Source of the DNA: Aminobacter anthyllidis
GTDB taxonomy: Bacteria; Pseudomonadota; Alphaproteobacteria; Rhizobiales; Rhizobiaceae
Direction of reading: 5' to 3'
DNA: 64,000 nucleotides
Assembly: GCF_018555685.1 (NCBI RefSeq)
Contig: NZ_JAFLWW010000001.1
Span: forward strand, 496,001-560,000
Position 1 is the first letter of the stretch. Each line of letters opens with the position of its first letter. A program made the position numbers and the translations under genes. Of this stretch, positions 53,661-63,147 are shown piece after piece. Under the pieces are notes generated by a model, which saw only the letters and a program-made list of their open reading frames with translations, was not told the DNA's origin and searched no databases.

Positions 53661-54434
53661 TCAGTATTTGAATTGCTCGGCCAGGATGCGTTCGCTCCAG
53701 GAATGGCCGGGGTCGAACAGCAGGGTTGCGGTGTGGGTTGCGGATTCCCGGACCTCGACTGACACCACCGACTTGACTTCGGTATGGTCGGCAACCGCGT
53801 TCACCGGGCGCTTCTGCTCTTCCAGGATATCGAAACGAACCACAGCCGTCTTGGGCAGGAGCGCGCCGCGCCAGCGCCGCGGCCTGAATGGGCTGACCGG
53901 CGTCAGGGCCAGAAGTGGTGCGTCGAGCGGCAGGATCGGGCCGTGGGCCGACAGATTGTAGGCTGTGGACCCAGCCGGCGTCGCCACCATCACGCCGTCG
54001 CAGATCAGCTCTTCGAGCCGGACCTTGCCGTCGACGGAAATGCGAACCCTTGCCGCCTGGTAGGATTGGCGCAGCAGTGAAACTTCGTTGATCGCCAGCG
54101 CTTCCCTCGATGTTCCGGCGTCGTCGACCGTCACCATCTCCAGCGGCCGGATGGTTTCGGCCACCGCCGCGGCCAGGCGTGCGGGCAGGGCGTTCTCGCG
54201 ATACTCGTTCATCAGGAAGCCGACCGTGCCACGGTTCATACCGTAGACGCGCTTGCCGGTGCTCATCGTCTCGCGCAGCGTCTGCAGAAGAAAACCGTCG
54301 CCCCCAAGCGCCACGACGATGTCGGCCTGGTCATAAGACATCTGGCCATAGCGCTGGGAAAGCCGCTTGGCGGCGGCATCCGCCTCCACTGTTCCGGAGG
54401 ATACGAACGAAAATGTCAGCGACTTGGCGTCCAT
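53661..54434 (-). CDS. nadK: NAD kinase
   Basis: Makes NADP from NAD and ATP. The protein of 257 aa is short but complete. Key motifs are ALGGDGFLL (Gly-Gly-Asp46-Gly, the catalytic Asp), [24 protein letters not shown] (NE pair) and [20 protein letters not shown]. The ATG at 54434 is preceded by GGGGAG. It sits after the helicase, separated by no obvious shared signals. Only one NAD kinase is expected per rhizobial genome. Confidence 0.95.
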   Translation of the reverse strand: MDAKSLTFSFVSSGTVEADAAAKRLSQRYGQMSYDQADIVVALGGDGFLLQTLRETMSTGKRVYGMNRGTVGFLMNEYRENALPARLAAAVAETIRPLEMVTVDDAGTSREALAINEVSLLRQSYQAARVRISVDGKVRLEELICDGVMVATPAGSTAYNLSAHGPILPLDAPLLALTPVSPFRPRRWRGALLPKTAVVRFDILEEQKRPVNAVADHTEVKSVVSVEVRESATHTATLLFDPGHSWSERILAEQFKY

Positions 54435-54550
54435 GTGCTCCCCGCCGGCGGTCCGAACGCCACTGCCGGCCGCCGGCAACGGGGTAGCATGTGGTTTTGC
54501 CGAAGCAAAGGGAGCGGAATGACCAGCGCGCGCTGCCCGGACAGGCTGCC

Positions 54551-54967
54551 TCAGCCGGCGGCTGCGCGAATGATCGTGCATATGCCGCTGCGCACGACCT
54601 CGTTGGTCGTCACTTGCCCTGGCTGGATGTTGAACACGGCATTGACCAGCGTGCCGCCACCCTGGCTGCGGGCAACAACCCGCAGCGTTTGTGGCCGCCC
54701 GCTGCCGGACGTTTCCTGGTGGGCGTCGATGGCGCCGAGGTTCTTGTCGACGGTAATGCCGGAAAAGCCTTCGGCGGCGACCGCCTGCGCCAGACGCTTC
54801 AGCGCCTCGGCCTGCTTGACCTTGGGAAAGGACTGCGAGCTCTTGTAGGATACCGCCGTGACCAGCGGAATGCCGCTAACCTTGAAGTTCTTCTCGCAGG
54901 TCTGCGCCTGGGCGAGTGAAATGCCAGTCAGTGTGAAGATGGATGCCAGCAAGGTGTGTTTTAGCAT
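54551..54967 (-). CDS. Secreted hypothetical protein (138 aa)
   Basis: Sec signal [20 protein letters not shown] (cleavage near AQAQT), then a mature domain of about 115 residues with two Cys (TCEKNFK and SGICTIIR) likely bridged. Alpha/beta composition ([34 protein letters not shown]). The ribosome-binding site TTGGAG precedes the ATG. It lies upstream of nadK in the same direction, 116 bp away. No family is recognised. Confidence 0.75.
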   Translation of the reverse strand: MLKHTLLASIFTLTGISLAQAQTCEKNFKVSGIPLVTAVSYKSSQSFPKVKQAEALKRLAQAVAAEGFSGITVDKNLGAIDAHQETSGSGRPQTLRVVARSQGGGTLVNAVFNIQPGQVTTNEVVRSGICTIIRAAAG

Positions 54968-55198
54968 TTGCTACTCCAAGGCAGCCTGTTTTCTGTTCGA
55001 GCGCATAATCGGATGTCGAAGTTACTGAGGTCAAGTGTGCGGCTCGACAAGCGACGCCGGTTTCTTGGCGTGCATTATATTAGGAAATGCGCATAAGATT
55101 GCGTGGCGATCGCAAATCAACTCGGGTTGGAAACGTTAAGCTTCAAGCATTATGCACCGTTGCAGGAGCAGGATCGGAATTCGCAAGGGTGCGTCGCT

Positions 55199-55939
55199 GT
55201 GTGGAAGATAACGTTCAGGGCCTGCCTGGTCACAATTGCCGTCATTGTTGCAAGCCAGATCATTTCCTTCGCGATCCGCTATTCGGCCGGCCAGCCGTTT
55301 ACCGCATTCGTTTTTGCGATGAATTCGGTCTTGCCGATCCTGACGGCGTTTCCTGCCGGTTTCCTCATCTTCTGGCAGAACGAAAAGCTGAAACGTGCAC
55401 TGGCCGAACTGTCAGAAGCGCATACCCAGCTGAAGGCAAAAGCGACGCATGACCAGATGACCGGGCTGCTGAACCGGGAAGCGTTCTTCGAGAAGTCGAA
55501 GCAGGCTCGACGAAAATGCGATTCTGGCGCGCTGCTTTTGATCGATGCCGATAACTTCAAGAACATCAATGACACCTTTGGCCACCTTGTCGGCGATGAG
55601 GCGCTCAAGCTGATCTCGAATGCGTTACGCGCCTCGATCCGCGAGCATGACCTGGTCGGGCGTGTTGGTGGCGAGGAGTTTTGCGTGTTCCTGCCGGCCA
55701 CAAATCAGGACGAGGCAGCCTCGATCGCCGAGCGGATTCGCGCCGAGGTCGAACGAATCGCCTTCCATCCAGTCGACGGACGCCCGCATCGCCTGACCGT
55801 CAGCGTCGGGGCGGTCGTTTCAGCCGGGCAGCAACCGACATCGCAGCTCATGCGCCTCGCCGACCGCGGCCTCTATGAAGCCAAGGAGCAGGGGCGCAAT
55901 CGCGTGGTATTTGCCAAGGCAGTGATGTCGGCAGCCTAG
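55199..55939 (+). CDS. Membrane-bound diguanylate cyclase (GGDEF)
   Basis: Protein of 246 aa: two membrane helices (about 5-27 and 37-58), a short coiled coil (NEKLKRALAELSEAHTQLKA) and a GGDEF domain with GRVGGEEF (active-site GGEEF, 157-161). The inhibitory I-site is intact: Arg148-x-x-Asp151, five residues before. Substrate-binding DADNFKNINDTFGHLVGDEA is complete, so it should make c-di-GMP. GTG 55199 with AAGGG upstream gives the natural MWKITFRACL start; GTG 55103 is an alternative. Confidence 0.9.
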   Translation: MWKITFRACLVTIAVIVASQIISFAIRYSAGQPFTAFVFAMNSVLPILTAFPAGFLIFWQNEKLKRALAELSEAHTQLKAKATHDQMTGLLNREAFFEKSKQARRKCDSGALLLIDADNFKNINDTFGHLVGDEALKLISNALRASIREHDLVGRVGGEEFCVFLPATNQDEAASIAERIRAEVERIAFHPVDGRPHRLTVSVGAVVSAGQQPTSQLMRLADRGLYEAKEQGRNRVVFAKAVMSAA

Positions 55940-55961
55940 CGCCGTTTTGAAGGTACCTGGG

Positions 55962-56129
55962 TCAGCCCATGCCGGTGGCGTAGTGGAGATACACGGCGAG
56001 CACGATGAAACCGATGATAGTGGCGACGCCGGTCCAATCGACCCGCGCCTCTTTCATCTGGCGGAACAGCTTGAGCAACAGCAGCCACGCGACGATCACC
56101 ACCACGGCAATAATCACGAACCTGATCAT
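55962..56129 (-). CDS. Small two-helix membrane protein (55 aa)
   Basis: A short gene on the minus strand starting at ATG 56129 with a near-perfect Shine-Dalgarno, GGAGGTGAT. The protein begins MIRFVIIAVVVIVAWLLLLK (helix 1, about 3-22), has a charged loop RQMKEARVDW, and a second helix IIGFIVLAVYLHYATGMG (about 36-52). The strong ribosome-binding site and the hydrophobic pattern make it credible. Convergent to the GGDEF gene, 22 bp from its end. Function unknown. Confidence 0.75.
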   Translation of the reverse strand: MIRFVIIAVVVIVAWLLLLKLFRQMKEARVDWTGVATIIGFIVLAVYLHYATGMG

Positions 56130-56291
56130 CCATCACCTCCAGCGCAGCCGCTCGTCCGGCCAGCAACCTGGATATAGTGGGCACATGGCTTCAGTTTTAG
56201 GGCGCGGGGCGTCTGCGTACCCTGGGGATGCTGCGATACTCGCTCGAAATTGTCTTTACTGAGCCACAAAATATGCTAACCGGGGCAAAAT

Positions 56292-56367
56292 GCCCTTGTA
56301 GCTCAGCTGGTAGAGCAGCGGTTTTGTAAACCGAAGGTCGCGGGTTCGATTCCTGCCGGGGGCACCA
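56292..56367 (+). tRNA. tRNA-Thr (anticodon TGT)
   Basis: 76 nt including an encoded CCA. The acceptor stem GCCCTTG pairs with CGGGGGC with two G-U pairs. D-arm GCTC-AGCTGGTA-GAGC, anticodon loop TTTGTAA (TGT at 34-36) and T-arm GCGGG-TTCGATT-CCTGC are complete. It reads ACA (and by wobble ACG) threonine codons. Confidence 0.97.
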
Positions 56368-56373
56368 GCCTTC

Positions 56374-56868
56374 CTATTCAGCCGCTTCCGTGTCCGATTT
56401 GCCAACGGCATCCTGGCATATGTCGCACCATTCCGCGCCGACGAGCGTTGCCATGCGCTCAATCCCGATTCTGACCGCAGCGTTAGTGGCACCTGCCGCC
56501 GGCACGACTTCGTCATAGGTGCGCAGCGACACGTCGCAATAGACCTTAAGCGGCGCTGCGAGGCCGAAGGGGCAGACGCCGCCGACGGGATGCCCAGTCA
56601 GTTCCGCGACCTGCTCGACATCGAGCATGCGTGGCTTGGCGCCGAAGGCATCGCGGCATTTGCGGTTGTCGATGCGCGCGTCGCCGCGCGCGACAACCAG
56701 GATCACCCGATCTCCGACGCGCATGCAGATGGTCTTCGCGATCTGGGCGGGCTCGACGCCATGCGCCTCGGCGGCGAGCGCCACCGTCGCCGAGCTTGTC
56801 GGCGTCACGATGACTTCGATGTCGGGGGCGTGTTCGGCGAAGAAGGCTTTGACTGACTGCAGGCTCAT
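56374..56868 (-). CDS. ybaK: YbaK/EbsC-family aminoacyl-tRNA deacylase
   Basis: Protein of 164 aa in the YbaK/ProX superfamily that hydrolyses misacylated tRNA such as Cys-tRNA(Pro). Landmarks are TPTSSATVALAAEAHGVEPA, IAKTICMRVGDRVILVVARG (conserved catalytic Lys in AKT) and GHPVGGVCPFGLAAPLKVYC (GxxxGGVxPFG). The start at Met 56868 gives the standard N terminus. A CxxC (WCDICQDA) near the end is unusual. It is convergent to tRNA-Thr, with seven bases between them. Confidence 0.9.
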   Translation of the reverse strand: MSLQSVKAFFAEHAPDIEVIVTPTSSATVALAAEAHGVEPAQIAKTICMRVGDRVILVVARGDARIDNRKCRDAFGAKPRMLDVEQVAELTGHPVGGVCPFGLAAPLKVYCDVSLRTYDEVVPAAGATNAAVRIGIERMATLVGAEWCDICQDAVGKSDTEAAE

Positions 56869-57079
56869 GATCGTTCCAGCGATGGTCATTGCGAATGAGG
56901 CTTTTGACTTCAGCCGTTGTCGCACGGCTGTCAAGCACAGGCGTTTGGCCCACTCGGGTTGGCCGCCTCGAACAGTTGATGAAAAAGTTCTCTGGCCTCG
57001 TGAACCTTTTGCGCGCTTGCCGCGACTGATCGATATGAGGCGGATGGATCGCCTCCCAGATCAACCGAAGGAGAGCACC

Positions 57080-57403
57080 ATGTCTTTCAAGAGCAAGATG
57101 ATTTCGGGACTTATCGCAGCCGCCGTCGTCACCACCGGCCTCATTGGCACTGTCCAGCAGTCTTCGGCCGGCGGCCTGACCAGAGCCGAAGCTGCAGCGC
57201 TCGCCGGCGCCGGCGGGTTCATTGCCGGCGCGATCATTGCCGGCGGCCATCGCCCGGCACCCGCACCTTACTATGACGCCTATTACCCGGCCGATCCTTA
57301 TGACAGCCACGTCCAGCGCTGCTTTGCGCGCTACCGTAGCTACGATCCGCGCACCGACACCTATGTCGGCTACGATGGACGCCTGCGCTACTGCCGCCTG
57401 TAG
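57080..57403 (+). CDS. BA14K-family secreted protein
   Basis: Protein of 107 aa: Sec signal (KSKMISGLIAAAVVTTGLIG, cleavage near SSAGG), a Gly/Ala-rich stretch with a possible membrane or zipper helix (LAGAGGFIAGAIIAGG) and the BA14K-type end VQRCFARYRSYDPRTDTYVG-YDGRLRYCRL with paired Cys. The family was named after the Brucella 14 kDa immunogenic lectin-like protein. A strong GAAGGAGAG ribosome-binding site is present. It is common in multiple copies in Hyphomicrobiales. Confidence 0.88.
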   Translation: MSFKSKMISGLIAAAVVTTGLIGTVQQSSAGGLTRAEAAALAGAGGFIAGAIIAGGHRPAPAPYYDAYYPADPYDSHVQRCFARYRSYDPRTDTYVGYDGRLRYCRL

Positions 57404-57421
57404 TCAGAACGAACCTGCACC

Positions 57422-57457
57422 GCGGGAGAGGGGGCAGCCCTTCTCCCGCTTGTGTTT
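57422..57457 (+). terminator. Terminator after the BA14K gene
   Basis: GCGGGAG / CTCCCGC with inner AGGG/CCCT pairing and a bulged base, then TTGTGTTTT; 19 bp after the stop and abutting the convergent IclR gene. Confidence 0.8.
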
Positions 57458-58294
57458 TCAAAGGCCAGGCACCGTGCCGTCAGGCGAGCCACCGATCATT
57501 CTGGTCAGTTCGGCAGCGGCATCCCTGACGATCGGACCGATTTCGCCGAGACGTTCCGATGTCACGCGCACCGTCGGCCCGGAAACTGAAACCCCGCCAA
57601 TGGGTTCGCCGAATTCGTTGAACACGGCGGCGGCAATGCAGCGCATGCCGGGATAGCGTTCTTCGTCGTCCACCGACCAGCCGCGCGCGCGGATCTGCTC
57701 GAGGTCGCGGGCAAGCAGCGCCGGTTCCGACAGCGTCCTTTCCGTGTAGGCATCGAGTCCGGCCTTGCGGACGATGGCATTGACGCGGTCGCGGTCGAGA
57801 TGGGCAAGCACTGCCTTGCCGATGCCCGAAGCATGGAAAGGACTGCGCGTTCCCGGCCGGAAGAAGGCCCGGATCGCCTGGTGCGTCTCGACCTGGCTGA
57901 CGAAGACCACGCAATCGTCCTCGGCAACGCCGAGATTGGCGGTTTCGCCGGTCTTTTCCATCAGTTCCTGCATGACAGTGCGGGCGCGGTCGACGAGCTT
58001 GCGCCGCCGCAGGAAGGCAGCGCCCATGCGATAGGTTTCGACCCCGATCGACCATAACTGGCCATCAGGATCGAACTCGACCATGCCGTGGTTCTGCAAG
58101 GTCGTCAGCATGCGGTAGGCGGTTGCGGCGGCAAGGTCGGAAGCAGCCGAGATCTCGCTCAGCGACAGGCCGTCGCTGTGTGCGACAATGGCGAGAATGC
58201 GAAGCGCGCGGTCGAGCGATTGCACGGATCCAGCATCCGGCGCGGGCTGGAATGCGCGAGGGCGCCCGCGCTGCCGTTTTTCCATCGTTGCCAT
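57458..58294 (-). CDS. IclR-family transcriptional regulator, probably of glyoxylate use
   Basis: Protein of 278 aa: N-terminal winged helix-turn-helix (SVQSLDRALRILAIVAHSDG, then LAAATAYRMLTTLQNHGMVE) and a C-terminal effector-binding domain (PFHASGIGKAVLAHLDRDRV, YPGMRCIAAAVFNEFGEPIG). Divergent from gcl, with 195 bp between, so it is the probable local repressor responding to glyoxylate or allantoin-type metabolites, as AllR does in E. coli. ATG 58294; a second Met (codon 4) is possible. Confidence 0.92.
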   Translation of the reverse strand: MATMEKRQRGRPRAFQPAPDAGSVQSLDRALRILAIVAHSDGLSLSEISAASDLAAATAYRMLTTLQNHGMVEFDPDGQLWSIGVETYRMGAAFLRRRKLVDRARTVMQELMEKTGETANLGVAEDDCVVFVSQVETHQAIRAFFRPGTRSPFHASGIGKAVLAHLDRDRVNAIVRKAGLDAYTERTLSEPALLARDLEQIRARGWSVDDEERYPGMRCIAAAVFNEFGEPIGGVSVSGPTVRVTSERLGEIGPIVRDAAAELTRMIGGSPDGTVPGL

Positions 58295-58489
58295 GCCGTC
58301 GCTCCAGATTGCTTTTAAAAAACTTTTTCATCCATATTGGGCGGCGATGCAACGAAAAATGAAAAGCGATGTAAAATCAGGAGGTAAGCGGTGTCATCAA
58401 CTAATGAAAAAATATTTTGAAAAAATTGCAAAATGCGACCCGGGATGACACGATCTGCCCAACATCAGTTTCCAGTTGGAGGTAAGACC
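58295..58489. promoter_or_regulatory. IclR / gcl divergent control region
   Basis: AT-rich patch within a GC-rich genome, with repeated GAAAAA-type elements: CTTTTTCAT (58323-58330), GAAAAATGAAAAG (about 58354-58366) and ATGAAAAA (58404-58411), the first inverted relative to the others. These could be IclR-type half-sites. The real gcl ribosome-binding site, GGAGGTAAG, lies at about 58478. A second perfect one, AGGAGG at 58379-58384, is followed by a nine-codon frame. Confidence 0.6.
58391..58420 (+). CDS. Possible nine-residue leader peptide upstream of gcl
   Basis: GTG start six bases after a perfect AGGAGG, encoding MSSTNEKIF and stopping at TGA 58420, 69 bases before the gcl ATG. The frame is tiny and could be chance, but the ribosome-binding site is as good as any in the window. 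Confidence 0.25.
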   Translation: MSSTNEKIF

Positions 58490-60271
<1,782 letters not shown>

Positions 60272-60290
60272 TTTTCCGAGGAAAACGCAA

Positions 60291-61088
60291 ATGCCCAAGT
60301 TCTCAGCCAATCTTTCGATGCTCTTTGGCGAGCATGACTTTCTCGACCGCTTCGACGCCGCTGCGCGCGCCGGCTTCAAGGGTGTCGAGTACATCGCGCC
60401 TTACGACCACGCGCCTGACGTCGTTGCCGCGCGCCTCAAGAAGAACGGCCTGACCCAGGCGCTGTTCAACCTGCCGCCCGGCGACTGGGCGGCTGGCGAG
60501 CGCGGCATCGCCGTGCTGCCCGACCGCATCCACGAGTTCCGCCAGGGCGTTGCCAAGGCGATCACCTATGCGCATGCGCTCGGCTGCGAGCAGGTGAATT
60601 GCCTGGCGGGCATCGCGCCGGCCGGAAACGCCCGTGACGTGCTGGAAAATGTCTTTGTCGAAAATCTCGCCTTCGCGGCGGAAAAACTGAAGACGGCGGG
60701 CATTCGCCTGCTGATCGAACCGATCAACACCAGGGACATCCCGGGCTTCTTTCTGACCAACACCAGGCAGGCGCTCGGCATCATCGACAGGGTCGGCTCG
60801 GACAATCTCTTCCTGCAATACGACATCTACCACATGCAGGTCATGGAGGGCGATCTGGCCCGCACCATCGAGGCCAATCTCGCCCGCATCGCGCATGTGC
60901 AACTGGCGGACAACCCCGGTCGTCACGAGCCGGGCACGGGCGAGATCAACTACCCGTTCCTCTACGAGCATCTCGACCGCATTGGCTACGCCGGTTGGGT
61001 TGGTGCCGAATACAAGCCCAAGGCCGGGACGGTCGAAGGCCTGGGCTGGTTCGCGGGTTTTGCCGACAAGGGCAGCGCTGCCGCCTGA
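60291..61088 (+). CDS. hyi: Hydroxypyruvate isomerase
   Basis: AP-endonuclease-2-type TIM barrel of 265 aa interconverting hydroxypyruvate and tartronate semialdehyde. Starts MPKFSANLSMLFGEHDFLDR; catalytic and metal-binding stretches VNCLAGIAP, LLIEPINTRDIPGFFLTN (Glu), YDIYHMQVMEGDLARTIEAN and HVQLADNPGRHEPGTGEINY. It follows gcl by 19 bp with its own GAGGAAAA ribosome-binding site. Confidence 0.95.
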   Translation: MPKFSANLSMLFGEHDFLDRFDAAARAGFKGVEYIAPYDHAPDVVAARLKKNGLTQALFNLPPGDWAAGERGIAVLPDRIHEFRQGVAKAITYAHALGCEQVNCLAGIAPAGNARDVLENVFVENLAFAAEKLKTAGIRLLIEPINTRDIPGFFLTNTRQALGIIDRVGSDNLFLQYDIYHMQVMEGDLARTIEANLARIAHVQLADNPGRHEPGTGEINYPFLYEHLDRIGYAGWVGAEYKPKAGTVEGLGWFAGFADKGSAAA

Positions 61089-61121
61089 TCGCGCGGCCAT
61101 TGGAATTGAAGGAATATTGAA

Positions 61122-62039
61122 ATGGAAAAAATCGGATTTGTCGGCCTGGGCATCATGGGCGCGCCAATGGCGGGGCATCTGCTCGATGCCGGCTACGAGG
61201 TCATCGCCAGCGACCATCGCGGCGCGCTGCCAGCCGAGCTGGTTGGCAAGGGGCTGAAGTCGGTCACCGGGCACCAGGCACTGGCCAAGGCTTGTGACAT
61301 CATCATCCTGATGGTGCCCGACACGCCGCAGGTGGCTGACGTTCTCTTCGGCGAAAATAGTGTTGCATCAGGTCTTTCCAAGGGAAAGCTCGTGATCGAC
61401 ATGAGTTCGATCTCGCCGATCGAGACCAAGGAATTTGCCAAGAAGATCAATGCGCTCGGCTGCGACTATCTCGATGCCCCAGTGTCGGGTGGCGAGGTCG
61501 GCGCCAAGGCTGCATCGCTGACGATCATGGTCGGCGGTGAGGACAAGCCGTTCGAGCGCGCCCGTCCGGTGTTCGAGAAGATGGGCAAGAACATCACGCT
61601 TGTCGGCCCCAACGGCGTCGGCCAGACCACCAAGGTCGCCAACCAGATCGTCGTCGCCCTCACCATCGAGGCGGTCGCCGAAGCGCTAGTGTTCGCGTCC
61701 AAGGCGGGCGCCGATCCAGCGAAGGTCCGTCAGGCGCTGATGGGCGGCCTGGCTGCCTCGCGCATCCTCGAAGTGCATGGCGAGCGTATGTACAAGCGCA
61801 CCTTCGCGCCCGGCTTCCGCATCGAGCTGCACCAGAAGGACCTCAACTTGGCACTTCAGGGCGCCAAGGCACTCGGCGTGTCCCTGCCGAACACCTCGAT
61901 GACGCAGGAACTGTTCAATTCCTGCGTCGCCAATGGCGGGGCCAGGGAAGACCATTCAGCACTGGTGCGCGCGCTGGAGCGCATGGCCAATTTCGAGGTC
62001 GGCTCGGATGCGGCTGACACCAAAGGCAAGGCGGCATAG
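61122..62039 (+). CDS. glxR: Tartronate semialdehyde reductase (2-hydroxy-3-oxopropionate reductase)
   Basis: Beta-hydroxyacid dehydrogenase of 305 aa reducing tartronate semialdehyde to D-glycerate. N-terminal NAD(P) motif IGFVGLGIMGAPMAGHLLDA; substrate loop DAPVSGGEVGAKAASLTIMV; catalytic Lys in TTKVANQIVVALTIEAVAEA. It completes the glyoxylate to glycerate route; a glycerate kinase is not in the window. GAAGGAA precedes the ATG. Confidence 0.95.
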   Translation: MEKIGFVGLGIMGAPMAGHLLDAGYEVIASDHRGALPAELVGKGLKSVTGHQALAKACDIIILMVPDTPQVADVLFGENSVASGLSKGKLVIDMSSISPIETKEFAKKINALGCDYLDAPVSGGEVGAKAASLTIMVGGEDKPFERARPVFEKMGKNITLVGPNGVGQTTKVANQIVVALTIEAVAEALVFASKAGADPAKVRQALMGGLAASRILEVHGERMYKRTFAPGFRIELHQKDLNLALQGAKALGVSLPNTSMTQELFNSCVANGGAREDHSALVRALERMANFEVGSDAADTKGKAA

Positions 62040-62095
62040 GCAGGGAGGGGCGCGGCGGAAGTTCCCAACGCCGCATCTTTCTTATCACTGTCGAT

Positions 62096-62130
62096 GAACG
62101 GGCTCCTGCGCCAGCGCAGCGGGCCCGTTC
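62096..62130. repeat. Long inverted repeat / hairpin after glxR
   Basis: GAACGGGC-TC-CTGCGC pairs with GCGCAG-CGG-GCCCGTTC (8 plus 6 bp with a small internal loop). It lies between the convergent ends of glxR and the BNR-repeat gene and has no T-run on either strand. It may stabilise 3' ends rather than terminate by itself. A weaker GCGGCG/CGCCGC stem with ATCTTTCTT (62052-62083) lies just before it and may be the glxR terminator. Confidence 0.65.
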
Positions 62131-62154
62131 ACCGTTCGGCTCGGCTGGTGCAGA

Positions 62155-63030
62155 TCAATTGCCGCCCAGCACCGTCCAGTTTGCACCGCCGTCTCTGGAG
62201 ACGACGATTGCGCCGGTGCCTGTTACCGCGACCATGCGCGCGGGCGCCTGGTGGTCCATCGCCAGGTGAAGAATGTAGCCTGCCGGATCAGGTCCTTCGG
62301 CCGGCCTCTCGAAGGTCGGCGCCGTCTCTGCGGCCCGCAACAGCCCGCGCCCCGGCGCAAAGGCGTAGATCGTGCCGTCAGGGGTCAATTCGACCGTTGT
62401 GACCGGCACGCCGGCCAAGATGGGCTGCTGCCAGCTGCCGGCACCATCACGGCTCACCATCAACCCGTCTTCGGTTGCTGCGTAGACGACGTCAGGGTTT
62501 GACGGCGAGACGGCCAGGTCGATCAGCTTGGCCAGCGCATCGCCCGCAATCGCCCAGGTTTTGCCGCCGTCGCGGCTGGTCTGGATCGCGCCATACGCGC
62601 CGTAGAGCACATCAGGGTTCGAAGGACTGACCGCCAGTTGGTGGAAGTCGACAGGACCGTCGACGCCGGGCGCGATCTTCGCCCAGCTCTTTCCCGAATC
62701 TGTCGACTTGATGAAGCCGAGATTGCCGCCGCCCTGGGGGTGGCCGCTGGCGAACAGAACCTTGGAATCGGTCGGGTGCGGCACAAAGCCCATGAAGTCG
62801 TCACGGCTTTCCGAAACCGGCGTCACCGTGCCGTCGGGCGCAGCTTTCATCAGCCCGTGGTGGGTGGCGATCAGGACGCTCGATGGATCGGCACGGTCGA
62901 AGGCGAGCCCGTGGATATGCGTCTTTCCGGCGAGCTCAGCGACGCTGTTTCCCTGTGCGGCTGCGGGCAGGGCGGCGCCGAGCGCGATGCTGGCTGAGAA
63001 GAGGGCGAAAAGCGTGAGGCGACGCGCCAT
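62155..63030 (-). CDS. Secreted BNR/beta-propeller repeat protein
   Basis: Protein of 291 aa with signal peptide (MARRLTLFALFSASIALGAA, cleavage near AAAQG) and a propeller made of about six repeats carrying Asp-box (SxDxGxxW) motifs: STDSGKSWAK, TSRDGGKTWAI, SRDGAGSWQQ, SRDGGANWTV. Repeats alternate with LAVSPSNPDVLYGAYG / LAVSPSNPDVVYAATE. It resembles photosystem II assembly/YCF48-like and F510_1955 proteins. Its substrate or partner is unknown. Chosen start: Met 63030. Confidence 0.85.
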   Translation of the reverse strand: MARRLTLFALFSASIALGAALPAAAQGNSVAELAGKTHIHGLAFDRADPSSVLIATHHGLMKAAPDGTVTPVSESRDDFMGFVPHPTDSKVLFASGHPQGGGNLGFIKSTDSGKSWAKIAPGVDGPVDFHQLAVSPSNPDVLYGAYGAIQTSRDGGKTWAIAGDALAKLIDLAVSPSNPDVVYAATEDGLMVSRDGAGSWQQPILAGVPVTTVELTPDGTIYAFAPGRGLLRAAETAPTFERPAEGPDPAGYILHLAMDHQAPARMVAVTGTGAIVVSRDGGANWTVLGGN

Positions 63031-63147
63031 GACAAGACTCCGTTGTGCCTGCAGGCTACGGCTTCCGCCAAGTGGAAGGTCAAGAGGCGCGGCGTCTTGT
63101 TTCCGCGGTGGTGCCGACATGGCTGGCCTGCTGGCCAGCCATGGGCT

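Noticed and set aside
62052-62083. GCGGCG/CGCCGC stem as a strong glxR terminator
   Set aside because: Only a 6-bp stem with an 11-base loop and interrupted T-run; mentioned with the following hairpin but not called as a separate confident terminator.
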